Shown here: positions 1 through 7,900 of the stretch, piece by piece
Position numbering within the stretch: position 1 is the first letter of the stretch
How the letters are laid out: each line of letters starts with the position of its first letter
From: Ruminococcaceae bacterium UBA7030
GTDB lineage: Bacteria; Bacillota; Clostridia; Oscillospirales; Acutalibacteraceae
DNA: 22,827 bases
NCBI GenBank assembly: GCA_002494125.1
Contig: DLBD01000004.1
Location: forward strand, 1 to 22,827
Direction: 5' to 3'
Position numbers and translations under genes: made by a program
The notes under the pieces: generated by a model
What the model was told of the DNA's origin: nothing
Seen by the model: the letters and a program-made list of their open reading frames with translations, nothing else
Databases searched by the model: none

Positions 1-416
1 CCGCCCCAGCCGCAGATGCCGATAATTCCTATTCTGTCAGCGTCGACCATATCATTAAGCGAAAGGAAATCAACGGCAGCCATAAAATCCTCTGTATTAA
101 TATCCGGCGACGCCATATAGCGTGGAGTTCCACCGCTTTCGCCGGTAAACGACGGATCAAACGCAACGGTAACAAAGCCTTTCTCTGCCATTGTCTGGGC
201 ATAAAGACCTGAACACTGCTCCTTGACAGCGCCGAACGGTCCGCAAACAGCTATTGCCGGAAGCTTGCCCTGTGCGTTTTTAGGCACATACATATCCCCT
301 GCAAGAGTAATGCCGTAGCGATTTACAAATGTAACCTTACTGTGCTTCACCTTTTCGCTTTCAGGAAAAGTTTTATCCCATTCCTGTGTAAGATTTAGTT
401 TTTCACATTTAATCAT
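1..416 (-). CDS. Alpha/beta hydrolase, partial (C-terminus beyond window)
   Basis: This is the N-terminal 138 residues of a minus-strand gene cut by the left edge. The protein opens MIKCEKLNLTQEWDKTFPES and continues into a typical alpha/beta hydrolase core: a strand pair ending in DMYVPKN, then PAIAVCGPFGAVKEQ (oxyanion-hole region), VTVAFDPSFTGESGG, and finally the nucleophile elbow GICGWGG at the edge. In the family (dienelactone hydrolase/YcjY-like, PF01738/PF12146 group) this elbow is Gx(S/C)xG, so the predicted nucleophile is Cys rather than Ser. The rest of the triad lies outside the window. There is no signal peptide, so a cytoplasmic enzyme is expected. The start is ATG at 416 with a GGAGGT ribosome site at 422-427. 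It is divergent from the MerR gene at 534 and its promoter carries a MerR-type operator, so it is the likely regulatory target. Substrate unknown. Confidence 0.85.
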   Translation of the reverse strand, partial: MIKCEKLNLTQEWDKTFPESEKVKHSKVTFVNRYGITLAGDMYVPKNAQGKLPAIAVCGPFGAVKEQCSGLYAQTMAEKGFVTVAFDPSFTGESGGTPRYMASPDINTEDFMAAVDFLSLNDMVDADRIGIIGICGWG

Positions 417-444
417 AATATACCTCCGTTTTGATAAATAAATG

Positions 445-473
445 TTGATTTACAAACATATTTATGTTACAAT
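445..473 (+). promoter_or_regulatory. Predicted merR promoter
   Basis: TTGATT (445-450), a 17-bp spacer and TACAAT (468-473) form a good sigma-A promoter reading toward the MerR gene at 534. The predicted start site near 480 gives a leader of about 54 nt. It overlaps the oppositely directed hydrolase promoter, so the two probably compete for polymerase. Prediction from sequence only. Confidence 0.55.
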
Positions 474-484
474 ATATATTGTAA
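467..484. repeat. Perfect 18-bp palindrome shared by two divergent -10 elements
   Basis: TTACAATATATATTGTAA is identical to its reverse complement. Each half contains a TACAAT -10 element, one per strand (468-473 plus, 478-483 minus). The symmetry may be a by-product of two opposed -10 boxes or a separate operator. The sequence alone does not decide. Confidence 0.6.
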
Positions 485-508
485 TACCTAAACCTGACTT
501 CAGGTCAA
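478..508 (-). promoter_or_regulatory. Predicted MerR-activated hydrolase promoter (19-bp spacer)
   Basis: On the minus strand TTGACC (508-503) and TACAAT (483-478) are separated by 19 bp instead of the optimal 17. Known MerR-family promoters have 19-20 bp spacers that the activator compensates by distorting DNA. A dyad lies within the spacer, as expected. The start site near 471 gives a leader of about 55 nt before the hydrolase ATG at 416. Confidence 0.65.
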
Positions 509-510
509 GG
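487..510. promoter_or_regulatory. MerR-type operator dyad
   Basis: A perfect inverted repeat ACCTGA-CT-TCAGGT occupies 492-505. It is flanked by a further matching pair CCT (487-489) and AGG (508-510), with centre at 498.5. It overlaps the -35 and spacer of the minus-strand hydrolase promoter, directly upstream of the MerR gene. This is the standard position for a MerR dimer to activate the divergent gene and control itself. Confidence 0.65.
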
Positions 511-533
511 GTTATTTTGAAATGAGGTAAAAT

Positions 534-971
534 ATGTATACAATAGGACAGATTTCCGAAATGTTTAACCTTCCTATTTCAACATTGAGATATTACGACA
601 AGGAAGGTCTTTTTCCTGATATGCAAAGGCAGTCAGGCATTCGCCAATTCAGCGACAACGAAATTGAGGCACTGCGTGTTATTGAATGTCTGAAAGCAAG
701 CGGACTTGAAATTAAGGATATCAAGCGTTTTATGGTCTGGGTTAGCGAGGGGCCTTCGACATATGAAAAACGCAAGGCTCTTTTTGAAGAAAGAAGAGCG
801 GCGGTTGAAGATGAAATTGCAAATCTTCAAAAAATGCTTGATATGGTAAAATTCAAGTGCTGGTATTATGAAACGGCAATCAAAGACGGAAGCGAAGAAA
901 GGCTTGAACAAATGCTGCCCGACAAGCTTCCAAAGGACGTACAAAAGTTATACGACAACGCTCACTCGTAA
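534..971 (+). CDS. MerR family transcriptional regulator
   Basis: A 145-residue regulator. Residues 1-70 are a MerR winged helix-turn-helix: MYTIGQISEMFNLPISTLRY is the classic recognition segment, followed by YDKEGLFP and a wing with RQFSDNEIEAL. Residues about 75-110 form the antiparallel dimerisation helix (RKALFEERRAAVEDEIANL). The short C-terminus has no paired cysteines like those of metal-sensing MerR/CueR/ZntR, so a small organic or stress signal is more likely (inference). Length matches the YyaN/AdhR-type subgroup. The start ATG is preceded by GAGG at 524-527. It is divergent from the alpha/beta hydrolase and 17 nt upstream of the GH28-like gene, probably forming the head of the plus-strand operon. 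Confidence 0.92.
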   Translation: MYTIGQISEMFNLPISTLRYYDKEGLFPDMQRQSGIRQFSDNEIEALRVIECLKASGLEIKDIKRFMVWVSEGPSTYEKRKALFEERRAAVEDEIANLQKMLDMVKFKCWYYETAIKDGSEERLEQMLPDKLPKDVQKLYDNAHS

Positions 972-988
972 ATATCAGAGGTTTTATC

Positions 989-2557
989 ATGTCAAAAAAG
1001 CTATATAAAAGAACAACGATAAACAAACTTAACACCCTTTTATTCGGCAAGGATTTAAGAATTACAGAGGGCGACAGATACACTGACGAAAGAGAATTTG
1101 ACTACACCTCGTACTACCCTGTTGAAGATTACATTTCTCCACAGAAGCTGCCAAGCGACAAGGTGTACTATATAACCGATTTCGGTGCTATTGCAAACGA
1201 CGATAGTATTGACAATGCGCCGTGCGTCAACAAATGCATTTGCGAATGTGCAAAAAACGGCGGCGGATACGTTGTAGTCAGCGGCGGAGATTTCACTGCA
1301 AAAACAGTTGAGCTTAAAAGCGGAGTTACACTTTTTATTGAAAGCAAAAGCTCGCTTGTTGCAGAAAAAAGCGGCGAAGGCTTTTCAAACAAGGCGTTTA
1401 TATACGCCGAAAACTGCCATGACATTTGCATAACAGGCGGCGGAGTTATTAACGGAAACGGCCACATTTTCGGAAGGAAACCGCTTTTAGATAAAAACAT
1501 CACCGAAGCAGACGAGGTTATCGACGTAATAAAAATGCGGCGGGATTACAGGGCTCAGCTTCGTTTTGCCCACCCGTCAAAGTACGGCAGACTTGTTCAT
1601 TTTTGCGACTGCCGTAATATAAGCGTTCATAATATCATATTTTATGACAGTGCATACTGGACTTTCAGAATGACACGGTGCAATGATATTGAAATTAAAA
1701 ACTTTGTAATTAACGACAACCGCCACGTGTGTAACACAGACGGCATTGACCTTATGCAGTGCAGCAATGTTGAAATAAACCACTGCTTTATATCCTGCGC
1801 CGATGACGGAATAGTTCTTAAAAACGCAATTTGGGAAGGCTGTAACGGTGAAATGAGCGATATTCACATATCCGATTGTGAGATTATCAGTTGCACCAAC
1901 GCCTTCAAAATCGGAACGGAAACCACTTATCCGATTAAAAATATTGTTGTTGAAAACTGCCGTTTTCTTATGACCGACCTTTATCCCGGAAGCGTGTCCG
2001 GAATCAGCATTGAAAGCGCTGACGGCTCAACAGTTGAAAACGTGACGGTAAAAAATATTGAAATGAAACGGTGCACCTGCCCCGTATTTATCAGGCTTTG
2101 CAACAGAAACCGTGCCGCGCTTGTTAATGAGCAAAGCGCAACGGCTGTTGAATACGGAGTCAAGCCTAAAGGCAAGGGAGTCGACAAAAACACCTTTGAT
2201 ATGAAGGGTGAAATAAATAATATAATTATAGAAAACATCAAAGCGGATGATATTGAGCTTCCCGTGATTATTGCAGGTTTCAGGCAAAAGGGAGTTACAA
2301 AAAAGGTTTCAAACATAACACTCAGCACTTTCAGGCTTAAATACCGTGACGCAGTTGAAGTTTATGACAAAAGGCTTTTTATTCCCGAGTACTCAAAGGA
2401 ATACCCTGAGTGCTGGAGGTTTAGAAACCTTCCCGCCTATGCGATTTGGGCAAGACACGCTGAAAACATCTGCATAGAGGATTTTGAATGTATCCCCGCA
2501 AAAAACACATGGAGGGAAAAATACACATTTATTGATGTTGAAAACATCAGGAGGTAA
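989..2557 (+). CDS. GH28-like (polygalacturonase-fold) beta-helix protein
   Basis: A 522-residue right-handed beta-helix protein of the glycoside hydrolase family 28/pectate-lyase-3 type. Residues 60-105 hold the usual entry (YYITDFGAIANDD, then NGGGYVVVSGGDF). Canonical GH28 acid motifs follow: NTDGID at 249-254 and ADDG at 271-274, which supply the catalytic aspartates. The third GH28 motif (GHG) is replaced at about 302-311 by CTNAFKIGTE, so the conserved His is missing. A later SGISIES segment sits where the R-x-K motif would be expected. No signal peptide or membrane segment is visible, which implies action in the cytoplasm, perhaps on imported oligosaccharides (inference). The ATG is preceded by AGAGG at 977-981. 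It lies between merR and the esterase, spaced 17 and 3 nt, so co-transcription is likely. Exact substrate not assignable. Confidence 0.82.
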   Translation: MSKKLYKRTTINKLNTLLFGKDLRITEGDRYTDEREFDYTSYYPVEDYISPQKLPSDKVYYITDFGAIANDDSIDNAPCVNKCICECAKNGGGYVVVSGGDFTAKTVELKSGVTLFIESKSSLVAEKSGEGFSNKAFIYAENCHDICITGGGVINGNGHIFGRKPLLDKNITEADEVIDVIKMRRDYRAQLRFAHPSKYGRLVHFCDCRNISVHNIIFYDSAYWTFRMTRCNDIEIKNFVINDNRHVCNTDGIDLMQCSNVEINHCFISCADDGIVLKNAIWEGCNGEMSDIHISDCEIISCTNAFKIGTETTYPIKNIVVENCRFLMTDLYPGSVSGISIESADGSTVENVTVKNIEMKRCTCPVFIRLCNRNRAALVNEQSATAVEYGVKPKGKGVDKNTFDMKGEINNIIIENIKADDIELPVIIAGFRQKGVTKKVSNITLSTFRLKYRDAVEVYDKRLFIPEYSKEYPECWRFRNLPAYAIWARHAENICIEDFECIPAKNTWREKYTFIDVENIRR

Positions 2558-2560
2558 TAA

Positions 2561-3580
2561 ATGAAACGAATACTTGCATTAACTATGGCAGTAATGCTTG
2601 CAGTATGCGTAAGCTCATGCTCAAAGACGGAAAAGTCAGACAACGCCACCACACAGGCATTTACCGAAAGCGGAGAAGCAACTAAAGGCACAGGTAATCA
2701 GCCCGGGACCTTTTCGCAAACGCTTATGACAATCAGCGATGATTATTATAATGCGATTTCAAACTCAACGCCGTCTGAAAAGCTTACTTATACTCATGGC
2801 GACCACACGAAAGACGCAATTATTTATCTCCCGCCGAATTACAGTGAGAATGAGAAATACAACGTGCTTTACATTCTCGGAGGTGTTAGCTCTGACGAAA
2901 CGGCATTTTTCGGCGAAGCGGGAAGCGAAACCACGCTAAAAAACATACTTGACAATATGATTGTAAACGGCGATATTGAGCCGATAATTGCAGTCAATCT
3001 TGCATTTTATCCGTCGGACGATATAAAACTTGGAGATATGAGCCTTACCGCAATGCTTACAGATTTTGAAGAGGAGTTACGAGACGTTGTTATCCCGAGT
3101 GTTGAAAGCAAATACTCAAGCTATGCAAACGACACAACTGCACAGGGACTCGAGGCTTCAAGAGCGCACAGAGCGTTTTCGGGCTTTTCAATGGGCGGCG
3201 CTGTTGCTTGGTACACGCTTACTCAGAGTCTTGATTACTTTTATTACTTCGCACCGATGGCTGCGGGAAGCTTTGAGGACTACGATAACGACTATCAGTA
3301 CAAGGTAGGAGATTCTCTTAAAGACGAGCTTGAAAGACTCGGCTATTCAAATAACGAGTTGTTTCTTTTCTGCAGTGAAGGTACTGAAGATGTTACCTAC
3401 GAAAAGATGGAGCTTCTTATGAAAAGATTTCATGAGGATTACAGCGATCTTTTCATATTTACGGACAGCGACAAATCACAGGGTAACATCACATATAAAA
3501 CTAAAGAAGGCGCACAGCACGAATATGCAAACGCCTACGAATATCTTTATAATTCACTAAATGCCTTTTGGGGCAAATAA
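2561..3580 (+). CDS. Lipoprotein esterase (esterase D / feruloyl-esterase-like)
   Basis: A 339-residue secreted lipoprotein. Residues 1-20 are a signal peptide with lipobox VSSC (Cys20), and residues 21-55 are a Ser/Thr-rich linker. The rest is a PF00756-type alpha/beta hydrolase. Visible landmarks are YLPPNY at 89-94 and the nucleophile elbow GFSMGG (Ser210), preceded by the HRAFSGFSMGG pattern typical of XynZ-like feruloyl/acetyl esterases. The probable catalytic His320 is in AQHEY. The acidic member is probably Glu or Asp near 273-277. It is expected on the outer face of the membrane, removing ester groups from polysaccharide or other substrates. The ribosome site AGGAGG lies inside the end of the GH28-like gene, 3 nt spacing, arguing for one transcript. 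Pairing with a GH28-like enzyme suggests pectin or another plant polysaccharide, but that is inference. Confidence 0.87.
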   Translation: MKRILALTMAVMLAVCVSSCSKTEKSDNATTQAFTESGEATKGTGNQPGTFSQTLMTISDDYYNAISNSTPSEKLTYTHGDHTKDAIIYLPPNYSENEKYNVLYILGGVSSDETAFFGEAGSETTLKNILDNMIVNGDIEPIIAVNLAFYPSDDIKLGDMSLTAMLTDFEEELRDVVIPSVESKYSSYANDTTAQGLEASRAHRAFSGFSMGGAVAWYTLTQSLDYFYYFAPMAAGSFEDYDNDYQYKVGDSLKDELERLGYSNNELFLFCSEGTEDVTYEKMELLMKRFHEDYSDLFIFTDSDKSQGNITYKTKEGAQHEYANAYEYLYNSLNAFWGK

Positions 3581-3592
3581 GGAGGAAATAAA

Positions 3593-4267
3593 ATGAAAAA
3601 AGTTTTAGCAGTTTTACTTACGGCGGTTTTGGCATTAAGCCTTGCGGCTTGCTCAAACAGCGCTGAAAACACTGACAATGAAACCGCACAACCCGACAGC
3701 ACAACACAGGCGCAAACGGATACTGCCGAAAATGGCAAAACACTTGTAATCTACTTTACAGTATCTCAAAACAGCGAAACAGACGCAGTATCATCTGCAA
3801 GCGTTGTTGACGGCACTTCAACGGGTATACTTGAATATGTAGCGCTTAAAATTGCAGAAAACACCGGTGCCGACACATTTTCAATTCAGACCGACGTGAA
3901 ATATCCAAGCGACTACAACGAGCTTGTTGATTACGCAAAGGACGAGCAGAACAATTCAGTTCTTCCAAACATTACAAACAAGCTTGAAAACCTTGACGAC
4001 TATGAAACTGTTTTTATCGGTTATCCGATTTGGTGGTATGATATGCCGCAGGTTATGTATAGCTTCTTTAACGAATACGACTTTTCGGGCAAAACTATAA
4101 TCCCGTTTTGTACCCATATGGGTAGTGAATTCACCGGCACTATTGAAAAGATTCAGTCACTTGAACCAAACGCAACAGTTGTTGAAAACGGCTTTGAGGT
4201 AAGAGGCGACAAGGCTGATAAGGCTGACAAGGATATCGAAAAATGGGTTAAAGAGCTTGAATACTAA
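3593..4267 (+). CDS. Membrane-anchored flavodoxin (Flavodoxin_4-like lipoprotein)
   Basis: A 224-residue protein with a lipoprotein signal (LSLAAC, Cys20), a disordered Thr/Gln/Asp linker to about residue 48, then a flavodoxin-like domain (50-224). Strand 1 is TLVIYFTVSQNS. The FMN phosphate loop carries an insertion (about 57-80) before GILEYVALKIAENTGAD. The isoalloxazine-contact loop reads YPIWWYDMP (144-152), followed by FCTHMGSEF (172-180). Long first loops of this kind occur in many clostridial secreted flavodoxins. The lipobox places the FMN domain outside the membrane, so it probably exchanges electrons with a membrane partner. It has a strong AAGGAGG site, starts 12 nt after the esterase, and its stop overlaps the start of the next gene by 1 nt (TAATG). 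That coupling points to partnership with the downstream membrane protein. Confidence 0.88.
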   Translation: MKKVLAVLLTAVLALSLAACSNSAENTDNETAQPDSTTQAQTDTAENGKTLVIYFTVSQNSETDAVSSASVVDGTSTGILEYVALKIAENTGADTFSIQTDVKYPSDYNELVDYAKDEQNNSVLPNITNKLENLDDYETVFIGYPIWWYDMPQVMYSFFNEYDFSGKTIIPFCTHMGSEFTGTIEKIQSLEPNATVVENGFEVRGDKADKADKDIEKWVKELEY

Positions 4268-4875
4268 TGAAGAAGAAAGTTAAAATAATCGTTGATGCGA
4301 TTATGAGCATAGCGCTTGTGATACTGCTTTCCTTCTCGGTTACGGGACAGCTTGTCCACGAAATTACGGGAACGCTTATGCTTGCGCTTTTCATAACGCA
4401 CCACATACTAAACGGAAAATGGATTAAAGCAGTCGCAAAAGGAAAATACACGCCGATAAGAATTTATCAAACAACACTTACGGCGTTCTGCCTTGTCTGT
4501 ATGGCGGGTTCAGCCATAAGCGGAATTATTCTTTCGCGATACGTATTTGGCTTCGTCGATATCCCGTCGGGGCTTGAAACAGCAAGAAAAGCGCATATGC
4601 TTTTTGCATATCTCGGAATGATATTTATGTCGCTTCATATCGGCGTTCACCTTGCAAAAATAAAAAGCAAGTTGCTCCTTGCTTTGCTGTGTATTATTTC
4701 GGCAGTCGGTGTTTATTCATTTGCAGCGCTTGACATTATCGACTACTTAACGCTTAAAATAATGTTTGTGCCAAGCGGACAAAGTATACTTGTAAGCCTT
4801 GGCTATATTTGTATTATCATTCTTTTTGCAACTGTTTCAATGCTTGTTTCAAAGATTATATTAAGAAAAAAGTAA
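4267..4875 (+). CDS. DUF4405-like cytochrome-b-type membrane protein
   Basis: A 202-residue polytopic membrane protein with about five hydrophobic helices (approximately 5-27, 35-48, 68-92, 108-129, 136-155 and 170-196; one may be re-entrant). Histidines occur in the pattern of DUF4405/cytochrome b561-like families: VHEITG (His31), THHILNGKW (His45, His46), KAHML (His110) and LHIGVH (His124, His128). These could ligate heme b and pass electrons across the membrane. Translation starts within the flavodoxin stop (TAATG overlap). Secreted flavodoxins and DUF4405 proteins often sit together in Firmicutes, so an electron relay from the membrane to the extracytoplasmic flavodoxin is plausible but inferred. 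It is the last gene before the terminator at 4888. Confidence 0.8.
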   Translation: MKKKVKIIVDAIMSIALVILLSFSVTGQLVHEITGTLMLALFITHHILNGKWIKAVAKGKYTPIRIYQTTLTAFCLVCMAGSAISGIILSRYVFGFVDIPSGLETARKAHMLFAYLGMIFMSLHIGVHLAKIKSKLLLALLCIISAVGVYSFAALDIIDYLTLKIMFVPSGQSILVSLGYICIIILFATVSMLVSKIILRKK

Positions 4876-4887
4876 ATAGGTATAGCA

Positions 4888-4928
4888 AAGACCCCGTGCA
4901 CCTGAGTGCACGGGGTCTTGTTTTGTTT
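4888..4928 (+). terminator. Strong Rho-independent terminator of the merR operon
   Basis: A perfect 14-bp stem (4888-4901 with 4906-4919, CTGA loop) is followed by GTTTTGTTT. It lies 12 nt after the DUF4405-like stop and 8 nt before the stop of the convergent giant gene. It could also stop minus-strand transcripts, although the tract on that side (CTTTGC) is weak. Confidence 0.9.
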
Positions 4929-7900
4929 AATAGTAGAACGGTCTGTCGCCCGGAACGAATGTCGGGTTGTCACCCTTTGATGTTTCATCAAACATATAGA
5001 TGTCATCAACATTACTTGTCGTAGCTTCATATTCGTTTTGCGAGATAAGGTAAACAGAACCTGACTCTGCAACCTGAAGGTCCATAGTCCTCCAGTTTGT
5101 AAATCTGTGAAGAGCCATATAATAGGTGTTCGTAATTACCCTGTCGCCAACGATACTACCCCAGATTTCAGAGTAGTAACCGTCGAGGTCAACATTACCG
5201 TTAGGCGCGTACATAAGCGCACCAAGCTTGCCGTAAACTGCGTTGTAGTTTACGTCGCCCTGGTAAGAGCAGATTGCATTCGGAAGCTGTTTAGCATTTC
5301 TTTCGGCATTCTCTCCCTTTGAATATACATTATAGAGATTTACATCGCCTCTGTTTGCAACAAGATATGTTAGTTTCATATCAATAGTTGTAACAATATT
5401 AATCTCGTTATCAGCATAAACAACTGCCGGGAAGGTATAACCGTTTGCAGAAGCTGTACCATAAGTATCAAATCCCGTCACAGACTCACTGCCTCTTATT
5501 ACATCAAGCGAGAGATTCAGGCTTGGTGCAGAGAGGTTAAAGTTATGTCCGAGATAAATAAGGCTGCTCTGGCGCAGTACGCACTGGCCATATACCTTAC
5601 AGTCATATGTGCCGAAGAGCGATGCGTTCTTATTAAGAGTAAGCTCACCGAGAGTATAGATACTTCCGTTATGAGGAGCAAACGTATCCTGCAGCGTATC
5701 TTTGAACTCGTCAACTCGGTCTAAAATCCAGCCGAGGATTGTTCCGTCATTTCGTGTTGCAACAGGAATATGCTCGTAAGTATCCTCGCCAAAGCTCGGA
5801 GGAAGTACCCACATATCAGCGTTACTTCTCAGGGTGATATACTTCGGAGCGAAGATGTAGTTGCCGACTGCAACTCTTGAATATGCAAACTCCTTAATAT
5901 ATCCCGTGTAGGTTACAAGCTTCTTGCCGATGTAGAACTGTCCGCCCTGAGCAAGGTCGGAACTATCAAGCGAAAGCTCCTTCCTGGTATCAATCGTCTT
6001 CTGGTCAACGATTGCTTCACCTTCGTGAACGTCCGAGCCGTCCGCACCTGCGTTTGTACCGCCATCCTGCTCCTGTCCGTATTCAGGATGTGAATCGTCC
6101 TTATCCTTGTAGTCGATAACTCCGCCGTCGTTAACACCCGCAGTTATCGTTGCGAGTCTTGCACCGTTTGCGTCCTGTATCGTTTCATCATACTTTCCAA
6201 GCTCGATGTATGACATGGCTGTCATATCGCCGCCTACAAAACAGTCACAGCGGTCACGAAGCTTGATGAACGAGGTCGACGCCTCCATGCTGCCGTTTAC
6301 ACGGAAGGTTGAATATACACCGCCGTCGATTGACGAGAACGCCTTAAGCTTCTTACCAACGTCAATTTCAGCGTCGTGACGAAGAGTCAGATACTGACCT
6401 GAAGTGAAGTCGTCCTTAACCTTAAGGTGGGTTGAAGCGTAAATCTTTGTATATCGTGACGAATTGAAGTTACCGCCGACATACATATAGCCTGCGTTGC
6501 TAAACTTGTAGTTTGCACGTTCATCGGCTGTACTGTTAATCGGGTTAGCTGCCTCGGTTTCATCTTTAGTTTTTTTAGTTTCCGGATCAATTTCAAAAAG
6601 TGACTTACCGATTTCAACATAGTTTGCACAGTAGAAATTACCGTTAATGTAAGTCTTTGTCATATCACGGATTTTCGTGGTATCTCTTACATAAGTACTG
6701 CCGTTTGCAATAATTGTTGTATTAGGTCTTGCGTCAAGGCTTGCGCCGACAAAGAAATGATAGTTATCATTATGAACTGTATCGGCAGCGAATACGCTTG
6801 TAACACCGCTTCGGTCGGCTTCAATGATAGTATTTATAAATCTGAAGACTACGCTGCCGCTTGAGGTATCGCGCTCATAAAGGTCTTTTTGTCCCTCAAT
6901 AACAACATTACAGTTGTCCTTGATAAACACCTTTGAGTTAGCGTAAAGCGAACCGTATACATAAACATTAGAGTTTGAATAGATGTCAAGGTCACGTTTT
7001 GCGTTAGTGTTAGATGTACCGCCGAGGCCGAACCACGCAGGGCTCTTACCCGAAGCACCAAGGAGGTTTGCATACATATTACCGCCGGTGTAGAAGAAGG
7101 TCTGCCTGTACGGGTCGTTATTGTCGAACTCGTCGCTGATACCTATCTTTGTCGAACGGCGTGAATGGTAGTCGTCCTGGCACATAAAGATTGAGCCTTC
7201 CATGATACCGGATACTGCCGATACCCATACGCTGCCGTTTACAAATGTGTTTGAATCCGGCTGGCAGAGAAGCGTTGATACGTTATACGAAAGCTGGAAG
7301 GTTGCATAAACATTGAAGTCGCCGTCAATGTACATTGTACCCCAGTTCTGAACCGTACCGCCGATATCAACTGCGTCGCCCGAGTCAGTGTTCTTATATG
7401 AAGGGCTGCCGATATCAATGCTTCCTCCGGCATAGAAAAGTGCATTTGGATTATACCTTGCGTTACTGCTATTGGTACCTGATGCAAAGCCGTTTACTAT
7501 TGCATAACCACCCATACGAACAGCAACAGCGTCAATAGCAACAGCACGGAATACTTCAAGGTGATTAAGCGGTGTTCCGTTAATCTTATACTGATGGTCT
7601 GAATATCTTACATCACCGAAGGCAACAAACTTACCGCCGTTGAGGATACACATACCGTAAAGGCAGTTGCCCTGAGTTGAAAGCTCTGCGTCATACTGGT
7701 TGTGAATCATTGCAGATGTATTTACGCTGTATGCGTGGAACTCTGCATTATCACCGTTTCTGATAGAAAGGTGAGGTGCGTAGTTTTCATCGTTACCAAC
7801 GATTTGGTTGTTCCATGTGTTAGCCTGCCTTGTGTAACGTGCACCGAAGAAATATGCTTCACTCGGGATATTGTAACCTGTTACATCAACAGTACCTCTG

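Noticed and set aside
534..971. Metal-sensing MerR (mercury, copper or zinc type)
   Set aside because: The paired Cys residues near the end of the dimerisation helix and in the metal loop are absent.
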